This document shows, one piece after another, positions 27,265-36,818 of a DNA stretch of 64,000 bases. Origin of the DNA: Chitinophaga tropicalis (lineage in GTDB: Bacteria > Bacteroidota > Bacteroidia > Chitinophagales > Chitinophagaceae); contig NZ_WRXN01000003.1 in assembly GCF_009758205.1 (NCBI RefSeq), forward strand, positions 310,001 through 374,000. The letters are read 5' to 3'. The translations under genes and the position numbers were made by a program. Within the stretch, counting starts at the first letter, position 1, and each line of letters opens with the position of its first letter. Below the pieces are notes generated by a model, which was not told the DNA's origin, made no database searches, and was given only the letters and a program-made list of their open reading frames with translations.

Positions 27265-28407
27265 ATGCCTGATCACCAAGAAAGAATCGCTTATTTATTA
27301 GCGCGTTATGTAAACAAAACGTGCAGCCGGGAAGAGCTGGAAGAACTCTTTTCCTATATAGGGAAAGATGAGCATCGACATTCCCTGGAGGAACTGCTGG
27401 AACACACCTGGCAGGGAAATCATCCTACCCCGGAAATAGATTATGAAGGCGTATGGCAACAGATCATGCCGGTGGAGGCACCCTCCCGCAGAAAGGTGTT
27501 TACTATGCGCAGGCTGGCTGTAGCCGCCTCTGTATTGTTGCTGGCGGGGATTGCCGTCTGGACCATGTACAGTCGCAAGCCGGCAAAAACGCCGCCTGTT
27601 GCGAGGCAGGAAATACCGGCGGTAATAGTTCCGGGCAGCAGCAAGGCTACGCTTACCCTGGGAGACGGATCTGTTGTAACGCTGGACAGTACAGGCAACC
27701 AGGTTATTCAGAATGGTATTCAGCAAAAGAACGGGCAATTGTTATATGCTGCCAGCCAGGGAGAGGCTGTTCATTATAATAAGCTGAGCACTCCCCGGGG
27801 AGGCCAGTTCAGGATAGTATTGCCGGACGGAACGAAGGTCTGGCTTAATTCAACCTCTACACTCCGTTACCCTACTGCTTTCACTGCTTCAACCCGGCAG
27901 GTAGAGCTGGAGGGGCAAGGATATTTTGAAGTGGCGCCCGCCGCCGCACAGCCTTTCATTGTACAGGCAGGCGGTATGAAAATAGAAGTGCTGGGCACCG
28001 GTTTTGATGTCATGGCCTATGCCGACGAAAATACAGTGAATACCACCCTGGTTACCGGCCGGGTACAGGTGACCGGTAACAACACCCGGCAATTGCTGCA
28101 GCCGGGACAGCAGGCGGTATTGCACACTGAAACGAAGACCATGACAGTACAGGCTGCCGATATAAAGAAGGTTACCGCATGGAAGAACGGTCTCTTTGTT
28201 TTTAATAACATGACCCTGCCGGCCATATTGAGGGAAGTATCACGCTGGTATGATGTTGAGATCGTATACACCGTTAAGCCGGGAGTAGACCTTTATGGCG
28301 GAGGAATAAGCAGGAATCTGCAGCTGGAGGACGTATTAAAGCTACTGGAAGGAAATGGATACAATCATTTCAGGCTTGAAGGAAGGAAGCTGATCGTATT
28401 GCCCTGA
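27265..28407 (+). CDS. FecR-family anti-sigma factor
   Basis: Encodes 380 residues: cytoplasmic sigma-binding N-terminus (about 1-75), one membrane helix (AVAASVLLLAGIAVWTMY, about 88-105), a periplasmic FecR domain (about 170-265; STPRGGQFRIVLPDGTKVWL, then LEGQGYFEV and VLGTGFDVMAY), and a DUF4974 domain (about 310-380; LFVFNNMTLPAILREVSRWYD). It holds the upstream sigma factor until the STN domain of the SusC protein signals occupancy. The spacing to the sigma gene is 55 bases. Confidence 0.93.
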   Translation: MPDHQERIAYLLARYVNKTCSREELEELFSYIGKDEHRHSLEELLEHTWQGNHPTPEIDYEGVWQQIMPVEAPSRRKVFTMRRLAVAASVLLLAGIAVWTMYSRKPAKTPPVARQEIPAVIVPGSSKATLTLGDGSVVTLDSTGNQVIQNGIQQKNGQLLYAASQGEAVHYNKLSTPRGGQFRIVLPDGTKVWLNSTSTLRYPTAFTASTRQVELEGQGYFEVAPAAAQPFIVQAGGMKIEVLGTGFDVMAYADENTVNTTLVTGRVQVTGNNTRQLLQPGQQAVLHTETKTMTVQAADIKKVTAWKNGLFVFNNMTLPAILREVSRWYDVEIVYTVKPGVDLYGGGISRNLQLEDVLKLLEGNGYNHFRLEGRKLIVLP

Positions 28408-28495
28408 AGGCAGGGAATGCAATACAACCAATAAACAGTAAAAGAACCAGAATCAAGGCTTTTAGCCGGGGGGATGAAAAATACCTATGTTAAAG

Positions 28496-28522
28496 GCCGG
28501 AGATGCTCGCAACATCTCCGGC
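28496..28522 (+). terminator. Hairpin between anti-sigma and SusC genes
   Basis: GCCGGAGATG, 7-base loop, CATCTCCGGC: perfect 10-bp stem with no T-run, in the 183-base gap. It may partly attenuate read-through or stabilise the receptor mRNA 5' end. Confidence 0.5.
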
Positions 28523-28590
28523 TGATGATATCCGGTATCCTAAATAATCGCTTGTAAGACCATTTAAGTACTACCAAACACTACAAAAGT

Positions 28591-31500
28591 ATGTATTTCG
28601 ATTGTAATGTACCGGCCCGCTGTATGCGCGGGCTATCAACCAAAATTTGCCTGGTTATGAAACTCACCGTGTTTGTCCTGCTGGTTACCTGTCTGCATGT
28701 CTGTGCAGCGGGTTATTCGCAGAAAGTCACTTTAGCGGTAAAAGATATGCCTCTGCAGCAGGTGTTTGCCGAGATTGTCACCCAGACAGGCGTATCTATT
28801 GTATATTCAGAAAAGGTGCTGGCCAACACCACTCCCGTTACCTTCCAGGTTAAAGACGCCAGCGTGCCACAGGTACTTGATCTTTGCATCCGTCATCAGC
28901 AGGTTTTTTACACACAGGAAGGCAACAGCTTTGTGATCAAAAAGGAAATAGCCGCTCTGCAGGCGGATACGCTGATCACTGTTTCCGGTAAAGTGAACGC
29001 TCCCGGCGGGACTCCGCTACCCGGGGCTACCGTACTGGTGAAAGGCACCCGTAAAGGTACTCAGACGGATGCTTCCGGCACTTTTATCCTGCGTGATATA
29101 AAACCGGGAGATGTATTGTTGATCAGTAATATTGGCTTTACTACCAGGGAGGTAACCGCATCGCGGCAGATCAGTATACAGCTGGAAGAAGATACCCGCA
29201 ATTTCAATGAAGTTGTAGTAGTGGGATACAGCGACAAGAAGAAAAGTGAGCTGACCAGTGCTGTCAGCACCGTTTCTGCAGAAAAGCTGAAGGACGTTAC
29301 CACCAATGATGTGGGGAGTATGCTGCAGGGTAAAGTGGCTGGTCTGCAGGTCGTGAACAGCTCCGGCGTGCCTGGTACTGCTGCAGAGATCAGGTTGCGC
29401 GGGGTCTCTTCTGTAAATGCTTCGCAGACACCGCTATTTGTGGTAGATGGTATTATAGGAGGTAATTATGACCCGAACGATGTAGAGAATATCACTGTGC
29501 TGAAAGATGCCGGCGCTACCGCTATGTATGGTTCCCAGGCGAATGCAGGGGTGATCATCGTCACCACCAAGAAAGCAAAGCTGGGAAAGACCCGTTTTGA
29601 AGCTAAAGTCACTACCGGTTTCCGTAAGCCAGACTTCGGAAAAATGAAGATGATGAACGGCAGCCAGCTGTATGACCGTCAGAAGGAATATTACCGCGAT
29701 TATATTCCCGGCACTACAGATAACTCGTATAAAATAGATATCCTTAAATTTTACAGTGAACGTCCGAAGGAGCTGCGTGACCAGAACTACAACTGGCTTA
29801 CTACGATGTTTGGTACGGCACCTATGCAGAATGTTTACTTATCTGCCAGCGGCAGTACTGAAAAGAATGAATATTATGCAGGTCTTTCCTACTATCATGA
29901 GAAAGGTACTTTCATGAATACGGGGTATCAGCGTATTAACCTGCGTGCTAATTCCACCTATCATTTTTCGAAGCGTGTGAGTGTTTCCAATAACATTAAT
30001 ATCAGCGGATCTACGGGTAAGAGTTATAACTATGATGATATTTATAACGCTTATCTGAACATGCCATGGGATAATCCCTATGACGCTAACGGGCAGCCGG
30101 TATATGTAGATGGGAACGTTACTTTCAAATGGTGGTCAAGGGATAAAGTAAATCCCATCCACACCATCAAAAACTCGAACCATCCGTATAAGAACTTTGA
30201 TGTGAACTATGACCTGGGACTGAATGTAAACATTACCGACTGGCTTTCTTTCTCCAGCAGCAACAGGGCGGCTGTGAGCTATAATAAAGGATCAGATTAT
30301 TATTCTCCTGTAGTAGCGGGTCAGTATAACGGTACCGGCTTTCTGAATGAGCTCAGTACCCTTTCTTATGGTATCATCTCTAACGACCTTCTGAAGTTTA
30401 ACTTCCGGATGGGTGATCATAGCATCAGTGGTCTTGCGGGCGTGGCAATAGAGAACAGCAAAACAGAGGTGCTGGGCGCTTCCGGTAAGGGTTTGCCGGA
30501 GGGTCTTTCAGTGCTGAACGTTGTTTCCAATAATCAGCTGGTAACAGGTTCTGCTGACCAGGCTATTATACAATCACTTATTTCGCAGGTAAGTTACGGT
30601 TATAAGGATAAGTACTTCCTGACGGGGTCTTACCGTGTGGATGGTTCTACCGCTTTCCCGGCCAGTCGCCGCTATGGTTCTTTCCCGGCAGTATCTGCTG
30701 CATGGCAGGTAAGCAATGAGGATTTCCTGCTGGGCAATAAGCTTGTCAGCAACCTGAAGCTGCGTGCCAGCTATGGTGTTACCGGGACGCAGGATATAGG
30801 ATCGTCCCGTTACCTGGGGCTTTATTCGCTAGATAAACAATATAATGGCGGCACGGCGGCCATACCTTCACAGCTGCCCAGTCCTGATCTTACCTGGGAA
30901 AGTAAGCAACAGCTTAATATAGGAGCGGATATAGGTCTCTTTAACAGGATCAACCTGACTATAGACGCTTATAATAACGTTACTAAAAACCTGCTGCTGC
31001 AGGTGCCTCAGCCTTTGTCAGTCGGGTTTGAGCAACGCTGGGAGAATGTTGGCCGTGTGATCAATAATGGGATAGAGCTGGGACTGAACACTATCAATAT
31101 CAAAACGAACAATTTTGAATGGGTAACAGATTTCAACATCAGCTTCAATACCAACAAGCTTAAAAACCTGCCGAGTGAGATAACCCGTACGCAGTCTGTA
31201 TGGAGTATTTCGCAGATATACCGTAATGATGGTAACCTGTACGAGTTCTATATGCCTAAGTGGCTGGGGGTAAACAAGGAGACAGGCGCTCCGCAATGGG
31301 AGGTAGTGAACAGGGATGCAGATGGGAAAGTGACTTCCAGGGAGGCTACGTCAGACTATGCCAGTGCTACTTACCAGGAGGTGGGATCTGCTTTGCCGAA
31401 ATTCCAGGGCGGGATCAATTCTCAATGGAGGTACAGGAATCTCTCCCTGAGCGTTAATGCCTATTTCCTGTCGGGCAATAAGGTATTCAGCAACAGTCTT

Positions 31501-31902
31501 CGCTTTGTTATGAATGATGGCAATGAACCTTACTATAACCAGATAGTGTTGCCTTCGGGGTATAAGATATGGACGCAACCGGGTGATAATGCAACGGAGC
31601 CAAGTCCGCAGAATGCGGCCAACTCGACCGAGACCTCTACCCGCTATCTGAAAGACGGCAGCTTTATTTCTATCCGTAACATTGCTTTGTCTTATTCATT
31701 ACCAAAGGGTCTGATCAGCCGCTGGCATATGGATGGTGTGAGCTTTTCCCTGACGGCAGACAACGTATACACGTTTACGAAGTTCCTGGGTCAGGACCCT
31801 AACACTACCATTACTCCGGGCAGTTATGTTATGCCTGGGGTATCGGACTTCAAATATCCGAACAACCGCCAGTTCCTGTTTAACATCAACATCAGGTTTT
31901 AG
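28591..31902 (+). CDS. SusC/RagA TonB-linked outer-membrane receptor with STN domain
   Basis: Encodes 1103 residues: an extended signal region (to about 45; the ATG giving MKLTVFVLLV at residue 23 is an alternative start), STN signalling domain (about 46-120), carboxypeptidase-like domain (about 130-205; VSGKVNAPGGTPLPGATVLVK), TonB plug (about 210-330; QGKVAGLQVVNSSGVPG and LFVVDGIIGG) and a 22-strand barrel ending in FLFNINIRF. SusC proteins import oligomers, usually glycans, under a SusD lid. The STN domain ties it to the upstream sigma/anti-sigma pair. Substrate unknown. Confidence 0.95.
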   Translation: MYFDCNVPARCMRGLSTKICLVMKLTVFVLLVTCLHVCAAGYSQKVTLAVKDMPLQQVFAEIVTQTGVSIVYSEKVLANTTPVTFQVKDASVPQVLDLCIRHQQVFYTQEGNSFVIKKEIAALQADTLITVSGKVNAPGGTPLPGATVLVKGTRKGTQTDASGTFILRDIKPGDVLLISNIGFTTREVTASRQISIQLEEDTRNFNEVVVVGYSDKKKSELTSAVSTVSAEKLKDVTTNDVGSMLQGKVAGLQVVNSSGVPGTAAEIRLRGVSSVNASQTPLFVVDGIIGGNYDPNDVENITVLKDAGATAMYGSQANAGVIIVTTKKAKLGKTRFEAKVTTGFRKPDFGKMKMMNGSQLYDRQKEYYRDYIPGTTDNSYKIDILKFYSERPKELRDQNYNWLTTMFGTAPMQNVYLSASGSTEKNEYYAGLSYYHEKGTFMNTGYQRINLRANSTYHFSKRVSVSNNINISGSTGKSYNYDDIYNAYLNMPWDNPYDANGQPVYVDGNVTFKWWSRDKVNPIHTIKNSNHPYKNFDVNYDLGLNVNITDWLSFSSSNRAAVSYNKGSDYYSPVVAGQYNGTGFLNELSTLSYGIISNDLLKFNFRMGDHSISGLAGVAIENSKTEVLGASGKGLPEGLSVLNVVSNNQLVTGSADQAIIQSLISQVSYGYKDKYFLTGSYRVDGSTAFPASRRYGSFPAVSAAWQVSNEDFLLGNKLVSNLKLRASYGVTGTQDIGSSRYLGLYSLDKQYNGGTAAIPSQLPSPDLTWESKQQLNIGADIGLFNRINLTIDAYNNVTKNLLLQVPQPLSVGFEQRWENVGRVINNGIELGLNTINIKTNNFEWVTDFNISFNTNKLKNLPSEITRTQSVWSISQIYRNDGNLYEFYMPKWLGVNKETGAPQWEVVNRDADGKVTSREATSDYASATYQEVGSALPKFQGGINSQWRYRNLSLSVNAYFLSGNKVFSNSLRFVMNDGNEPYYNQIVLPSGYKIWTQPGDNATEPSPQNAANSTETSTRYLKDGSFISIRNIALSYSLPKGLISRWHMDGVSFSLTADNVYTFTKFLGQDPNTTITPGSYVMPGVSDFKYPNNRQFLFNINIRF

Positions 31903-31917
31903 TAAAACAATCAGATC

Positions 31918-33432
31918 ATGAGAACAAGATTTTTCTTTATTATACTCGTCCTTCCGTTGCTGCTGACAGCCTGTCTGAAAGAGATATCGCCCAGTGATTC
32001 ACTGACCACAGGCACTATCACAAAGACCACCGAGGGGCTTAAGAACGCTCTCAACGGTGCATATGCGTTGTTCAAAGATCATGTGGAATTTAACGGGAAT
32101 ACAGATGCCAACAATATGTACCTGCGGCAATATTTCCAGATGAGTGATTTTGCGGGAGATGATATCGTATGCGGACAGACCACTACAGACCCGCTGTATT
32201 ACAGCTTCTCCCTGAATCATACGCCTACGCAGACCAACAGCCGTTATTTCTGGTATATCTCCTATAAGATCATCAACGATGTCAATACGGTAATAGAAGC
32301 CGCTGAGAGTATTGAGAACCCTGATGCCACTGTGAAGCAGCTGATAGGAGAGTGTTATTTCCTGCGTGCGTTCTGCCATTTTAACCTGCTACGTTTTTAT
32401 GCAAGGCCATATACGCAGGCTCCTGCGGGGAATGGTATTATTTTGCGCACTTCTACCAGTGATCCTTCGCAGAAGGCCAGGGCAACTGTAACGGAGGCGT
32501 ATAATGCTGTTATTGCAGATGCTGAAAAAGGGGCCTCCCTGATGCAGCAGCAACGTGGTGTGCAATATGCGTCACAGGAAGCGGCATGGGCTCTGCTGTC
32601 CAGGGTTTACCTGTATAAGGAGAATAATGACAGTACTGTCTATTACAGTGATAAGGTAATCAACTCCGGCAGGTTTGGCATTGAAACAGCTGCAGGTTAC
32701 CGTAGTCTTTTTGCGAATGCTATGGGCAGTAAAGAAACTATTCTCTGTGTGGCATTTACTACAGTGGATGACTATGGCAAGGGTGGTTCCATTGCTTCCA
32801 TGATCTACTCTGATGGTAACTCTGGCTGGGGAGAGGAGTTTGCATCACAATCGCTTCGCGATACGATGTCTGCTCACCCGGAAGATGTGCGCTGGTCTTA
32901 TATTATTCCTCTTAAAGACAGTGATGGTAACATTCAGAAGAAGAATGGCATTGAGATCTATTATATCTCTAAATTCTCGTTCCAGGGTGGTAGTCCTACG
33001 CTTAGCTCGCCTGTTATGTTCCGTTTATCTGAAATGTATCTGAACAAAGCAGAGGCAGAAGCGAAAGCCGGGAATGTAACAGCCGCTCTTAATGATGTAG
33101 ATATGATCAGGAAGAACCGAGGGCTGGAAAGCGCGCTGTATAACGGCCAGGTACCGGCAGGTTCTTCCATACTGGATGTAGTGCTGAAAGAGAGAAGAAT
33201 AGAACTGGCATTTGAAGGGCACCGGACGTTTGATGTATACCGTAATGAGCGGTCAATGGACCGTACTTACTGGGGATACCATCTTCCTGGCCTGAAAGAA
33301 TCGGATATTGATCTTTCCCGTAAACCATCCGGTTATCAGAATATGGTCATTGCCCCGGACAATAACCGGATCATCTACTATATTCCTATTGATGAGATAC
33401 AGACCAATAAACTCTGTCAGCAAAATCCCTGA
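31918..33432 (+). CDS. SusD/RagB-family nutrient-binding lipoprotein
   Basis: Encodes 504 residues with a lipoprotein signal (LPLLLTAC). SusD hallmarks: TEGLKNALNGAYALFKDH near 40, YKIINDVNTVIEAAE near 120, LIGECYFLRAFCHFNLLRFYARPY near 142-165, a TPR-like core, and the C-terminal VLKERRIELAFEGHRTFDVYRN. It caps the SusC barrel and binds the substrate on the cell surface. It starts 15 bases after the SusC stop. Confidence 0.95.
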   Translation: MRTRFFFIILVLPLLLTACLKEISPSDSLTTGTITKTTEGLKNALNGAYALFKDHVEFNGNTDANNMYLRQYFQMSDFAGDDIVCGQTTTDPLYYSFSLNHTPTQTNSRYFWYISYKIINDVNTVIEAAESIENPDATVKQLIGECYFLRAFCHFNLLRFYARPYTQAPAGNGIILRTSTSDPSQKARATVTEAYNAVIADAEKGASLMQQQRGVQYASQEAAWALLSRVYLYKENNDSTVYYSDKVINSGRFGIETAAGYRSLFANAMGSKETILCVAFTTVDDYGKGGSIASMIYSDGNSGWGEEFASQSLRDTMSAHPEDVRWSYIIPLKDSDGNIQKKNGIEIYYISKFSFQGGSPTLSSPVMFRLSEMYLNKAEAEAKAGNVTAALNDVDMIRKNRGLESALYNGQVPAGSSILDVVLKERRIELAFEGHRTFDVYRNERSMDRTYWGYHLPGLKESDIDLSRKPSGYQNMVIAPDNNRIIYYIPIDEIQTNKLCQQNP

Positions 33433-33441
33433 TTCACTTTA

Positions 33442-34311
33442 ATGATTATGACTATGCGCTCACTTCTGTATATATCCGCTTTTATATTGTTGTCTGTCAT
33501 TACAGGCGGCTGTAAGAAAGATAATGTTTCTCCTGATGCAGATCTTTTCTATGAGGTAAGCATCAATGGTAATGATGTGACCTTTACCAATCAAACTACC
33601 GGGGCAGTATCCTACAAATGGGACTTTGGCGATGGTACTTCTTCTACTGAGGAGAGCCCGGTACATACTTATCCGGGTAAGGGTAAGTATGTGCCTACGC
33701 TTTATGCCACTACTGCTGAGGGGAAGGTGACGGAGGGATCGACTGTGTTGTATATAGCGAAAACATCTCCTGTGAAGCTGGATGATAATACCTTGTCTGA
33801 CTGGGATGGGGTGACTGATTATGTAATAACTTCCGGCGCGGGGGAGACTTATTTTAAGTCCGCCAAATTTGATTACGACGCTACTTATGTATATGTGTTG
33901 CTGGAGGTAAGATCTTCAAAGAGCAATGGCGATATCTATGATTTTTACATGGATACGGATAACAATGCAACTACGGGATTACTGACGGGGACATTCCCGG
34001 ACGGAGGGTATGATGTGCTGCTGGAGGGCGCTGTGCTGGATAACTGGTTTGATGCCTTTAATCATAGCGGAGCGCAGAATGCGTTTTCTTTTACGCCTAC
34101 CAATGTTACAGAGTTCTATAATGTAGGCACTGTGGTGGAGGAAGGTGGAACGCTGAAATTTGAGATGCGTCTTACCCGTTCCAAGCTGAAGAATATGGCG
34201 GCTACACAGGCGTTCAGGATTGGTATACAGGCAACGAAAGGAGACTGGTCGGCCACCCTGGGTAATATGCCTGATGGGAATAAACCCTCTATACTTATTA
34301 ATTTCGAATAA
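33442..34311 (+). CDS. PKD and CBM9-like surface lipoprotein
   Basis: Encodes 289 residues: lipoprotein signal (VITGGC), a PKD domain (about 33-110; YKWDFGDGTSSTEESPVHTY), and a C-terminal domain (about 115-289; LSDWDGVTDYVI, FDYDATYVYVLLEVR, DFYMDTDNNATTG) like CBM9/DOMON sugar-binding sandwiches. Its place just after SusD is that of SusE/F-like surface glycan-binding proteins. It starts 10 bases after SusD; its TAA is directly followed by the ATG of the acyltransferase gene. Glycan binding is inferred from fold and position. Confidence 0.85.
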   Translation: MIMTMRSLLYISAFILLSVITGGCKKDNVSPDADLFYEVSINGNDVTFTNQTTGAVSYKWDFGDGTSSTEESPVHTYPGKGKYVPTLYATTAEGKVTEGSTVLYIAKTSPVKLDDNTLSDWDGVTDYVITSGAGETYFKSAKFDYDATYVYVLLEVRSSKSNGDIYDFYMDTDNNATTGLLTGTFPDGGYDVLLEGAVLDNWFDAFNHSGAQNAFSFTPTNVTEFYNVGTVVEEGGTLKFEMRLTRSKLKNMAATQAFRIGIQATKGDWSATLGNMPDGNKPSILINFE

Positions 34312-35364
34312 ATGGAGAAACAGTCCGGGCGGTTGCTTTCACTGGATGTAATGCGTGGCCTGATCATGATCTTACTTGCGGCAGAGAGTTGCAGGGTGTA
34401 TGAATCTGTCAGGGAATTGCATGAAAATGGTATCATTAATCAATTCTTTCATCATCCCTGGCATGGATTGCGTTTCTGGGACCTGGTACAGCCTGCGTTC
34501 ATGCTGATGGCGGGAACGGCCATGTATATATCCTATGAAAGTAAGCTGAAGAAGGGAGTCAGCTGGCGGAAGAACTTCAGGCATATTGCCATCCGCAGTG
34601 TGAAGTTATTTCTGCTTGGTACCGGTTTGCATTGTATATACAGTGGTAAGCTGGTGTGGGAGCTGTGGAATGTGCTTACGCAGTTGTCTGTGACCAGTAT
34701 AATTGCGTACCTGGTTATAGGCCGTTCATATACTGTGCAGATCATTACAGGTTTTGCCCTTATACTGCTGAATGATATTCTTTACAGGAGCATACTTATG
34801 CCGGGGTTTGACCAGCCATTTGTGGAGTATCATAACTTCGGCGCATATATGGATACGCTTCTGATGGGAAAGATCAACCCGGACGGGTGGGTGGCTATCA
34901 ATATTATTCCAACTGCGGCTCATACTATCTGGGGTGTTACGGCGGGTAAGTGGCTGATGTCTGTAGCGGATAGTAACAGGAAGACCTATACGCTGATCAT
35001 AGCGGGAGTGCTGTTGTTATTTGCTGGTTTTGCTGCTGACATCAGTGGATTGTCGCCTGTTATCAAGAGGATCAGTACGGCAGGTTTTGTGCTGGTTTCA
35101 GCCGGCTGGGTGTTGCTGATCATGGCTTTTCTTTACTGGTGGACGGATATAAAAGGGCACACCCGTTATACCTGGATACCGGTGGTGGTGGGTACGAATG
35201 CTATCTTTATTTACATGTTCTTTGAAACGCTGGGAGCGCAATGGCTGAATGGGGTAGTGGGTATTTTCGTACCCGTACATGTTATAGCGGCTTTGGTAAC
35301 GTTGTTCCTGGAGTGGTACCTGTGTTACTGGTTATATCAAAGAAAAATTTTCTTTAAACTTTAA
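34312..35364 (+). CDS. HGSNAT/DUF5009-like transmembrane acyltransferase
   Basis: Encodes 350 residues with about ten membrane helices. The opening LSLDVMRGLIMILL and the segment HPWHGLRFWDLVQPAFMLMAGTAM are signatures of the family that includes heparan-alpha-glucosaminide N-acetyltransferase, where a membrane His passes an acetyl group from cytoplasmic acetyl-CoA to a sugar on the other side. Candidate histidines are in HHPWHG near residue 50. It is the last gene of the SusC/D operon and has zero bases of separation from the lipoprotein gene. Acetylation of an imported amino sugar in the periplasm is a reasonable inference, not shown. Confidence 0.85.
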   Translation: MEKQSGRLLSLDVMRGLIMILLAAESCRVYESVRELHENGIINQFFHHPWHGLRFWDLVQPAFMLMAGTAMYISYESKLKKGVSWRKNFRHIAIRSVKLFLLGTGLHCIYSGKLVWELWNVLTQLSVTSIIAYLVIGRSYTVQIITGFALILLNDILYRSILMPGFDQPFVEYHNFGAYMDTLLMGKINPDGWVAINIIPTAAHTIWGVTAGKWLMSVADSNRKTYTLIIAGVLLLFAGFAADISGLSPVIKRISTAGFVLVSAGWVLLIMAFLYWWTDIKGHTRYTWIPVVVGTNAIFIYMFFETLGAQWLNGVVGIFVPVHVIAALVTLFLEWYLCYWLYQRKIFFKL

Positions 35365-35385
35365 ATGTATGTATTTCGCCATACT

Positions 35386-35430
35386 GATATAAGTAAGAAG
35401 GCCCCGATCTGGGGCCTTCTTACTTATATC
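35386..35430. terminator. Very strong bidirectional terminator
   Basis: Perfect 20-bp arms (35386-35405 and 35411-35430) around GATCT, ending the SusC/D operon and the convergent small gene, whose stop it touches. Confidence 0.92.
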
Positions 35431-35677
35431 AACTTTTAAAACTTGGGATAAGCATATATAATTTTCTGGCGATTTCTTCTTCCAGTGTATTAGGAATATC
35501 GGCAGCATCTTCGTCTAATGCTATGAATCGTTGTGTCTCTTCGTCCCAGGCGAAGATATGTTCAGGACCATCGTTATACTTCACCCTGAAGCGGGTTTCA
35601 GCGTTAAAGGTAAAAGGCACAACATGTACCATGTAAGGAACGCCTTCCAGTAAAAAATCGAATCTTGTTTTCTCCAT
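35429..35677 (-). CDS. Small hypothetical protein
   Basis: Encodes 82 residues from the ATG at 35675-35677 (MEKTRFDFLLEGVPYMVHVV); an upstream in-frame ATG would add 24 residues that overlap an inverted repeat, so I prefer the shorter form. It looks like one beta-meander (FLLEGVPYMVHVVPF, RFRVKYNDG, HIFAWDEETQRFIAL) followed by a helix, and is acidic. Similar small proteins are common in Chitinophagaceae without a known function. Confidence 0.65.
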   Translation of the reverse strand: MEKTRFDFLLEGVPYMVHVVPFTFNAETRFRVKYNDGPEHIFAWDEETQRFIALDEDAADIPNTLEEEIARKLYMLIPSFKS

Positions 35678-35728
35678 GGGTAACATTTTTAGCTTGGTGT
35701 CACAAAAATCAGACCTTAAAGAAGCGAA

Positions 35729-35751
35729 CTGTGCTACAAAGCATAGCACAG
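35729..35751. promoter_or_regulatory. Inverted repeat between divergent genes
   Basis: CTGTGCTA, 7-base spacer, TAGCACAG: perfect 8-bp arms 52 bases from the minus-strand start and 60 bases from the plus-strand start. Candidate operator or leader hairpin. Confidence 0.4.
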
Positions 35752-35810
35752 AAATTGTGACTGTAATGTACCATTATTCTTATTGACTAACTATTAAACA
35801 GATTCCTCTC

Positions 35811-36563
35811 ATGAAAACATGTTCTCTCCGATTCGTTGGATTGCTGGCAATCACAGCGCTTGTATTTACCGGTTGCTCTAAACAGACCTCAAATGAAACA
35901 ACTGAAAGGCCAGATGGTTCTGCTACCATTAATTACGATCTTGCAGCTGTTAATCCTTCAGGGACCATTACCGCTGATGCCGACGGAGCGGCCCGCCTCA
36001 GTACTATTATGAACGATCCTTCTATTGCATCGTTCCCTGCGTTACGGTTTGATCTTACCTGGGACTCTGTAATATTCCGTTTCCGGGAACTTCGTTTCCA
36101 GGCGGTAAGTGGTCCTGATGAGATCAATCTCAGTATTAAAACTGACCGGGACATTAATATCCTGGACAGTGTTTCTTTAGGCAGCATTATGGTGCCGATC
36201 GGTACATTTGAGCAGGTAAAGGTATACCTCCGGGTAGAGGGAGATACGGTACGTCCTGCAATTAAGATGAATGGAAGGATCACATGGCAGGGTAGTGATA
36301 TTCCGATCGATGTTGTTGTTGTTGGAAAGATTGAAGTTATGGCAGAAGGAAAAGATGTTGTGATCAGTGAAAATGGCCTGGGATTGCTGGGAGATCTTAA
36401 AATAGATCTGAGCGTGATACTTTCCAAGCTTAAGATCGGCGATTTTGAAGGTTCGTTTGAGAACGGAAAGCTGACGCTGACCATCAATCTTAACAAGAAT
36501 CCGAACAATGGTCTGAAGAAGGCATTTGACGGCAGTATGTCTGTTGAGCACAAGAGAAAGTGA
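35811..36563 (+). CDS. Putative DUF4382-like lipoprotein
   Basis: Encodes 250 residues with a lipoprotein signal (ALVFTGC). The body is all-beta in appearance; LTWDSVIFRFRELRFQAV, then LGSIMVPIGTFEQVKVYLRVEG, resembles the DUF4382 pattern of a surface beta-sandwich in which a strand contacts an 'effect on x' loop, but I am not certain. The C-terminal third has Lys- and Asn-rich strands. Single gene followed by a terminator. Function unknown. Confidence 0.6.
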   Translation: MKTCSLRFVGLLAITALVFTGCSKQTSNETTERPDGSATINYDLAAVNPSGTITADADGAARLSTIMNDPSIASFPALRFDLTWDSVIFRFRELRFQAVSGPDEINLSIKTDRDINILDSVSLGSIMVPIGTFEQVKVYLRVEGDTVRPAIKMNGRITWQGSDIPIDVVVVGKIEVMAEGKDVVISENGLGLLGDLKIDLSVILSKLKIGDFEGSFENGKLTLTINLNKNPNNGLKKAFDGSMSVEHKRK

Positions 36564-36580
36564 TCTTTGCCTCATTCAAA

Positions 36581-36613
36581 AAAAAGCATTCGTCATTCCG
36601 GCGGATGCTTTTT
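36581..36613 (+). terminator. Intrinsic terminator
   Basis: AAAAAGCATTCG pairs with CGGATGCTTTTT (one wobble), with T-run. Confidence 0.75.
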
Positions 36614-36644
36614 ATATACTAACTTGAGGAATAATTATTACGTT

Positions 36645-36818
36645 ATGAAGCCATTTATCCTGGTTACTATCGTTATTGCTCTCTATGTCATTGTTGCCAT
36701 AGCCCGTATTTATATCCTTTACCGTAAGACCAGGAATGTGGAAACGATGGCCCGGGAGAACCGGGATATCACTCCGTTGTCAGGCTCTTCAGCGGATTTG
36801 CCAGACCAGCCCTTATAG
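36645..36818 (+). CDS. Small single-pass membrane protein
   Basis: Encodes 57 residues from the ATG at 36645 (MKPFILVTIVIALYVIVAIA); an earlier in-frame ATG lies before the terminator hairpin of the previous gene and is rejected. One membrane helix spans about residues 3-25, followed by a basic segment (YRKTRNVETMAREN). The last 17 codons overlap, on the other strand, the remnant of an ABC permease (36769-36900), so this C-terminus may be acquired junk. Function unknown. Confidence 0.55.
   Translation: MKPFILVTIVIALYVIVAIARIYILYRKTRNVETMARENRDITPLSGSSADLPDQPL

Noticed and set aside
36567-36644. Upstream start for the small membrane protein
   Set aside because: The added codons run through the terminator hairpin at 36581-36613.
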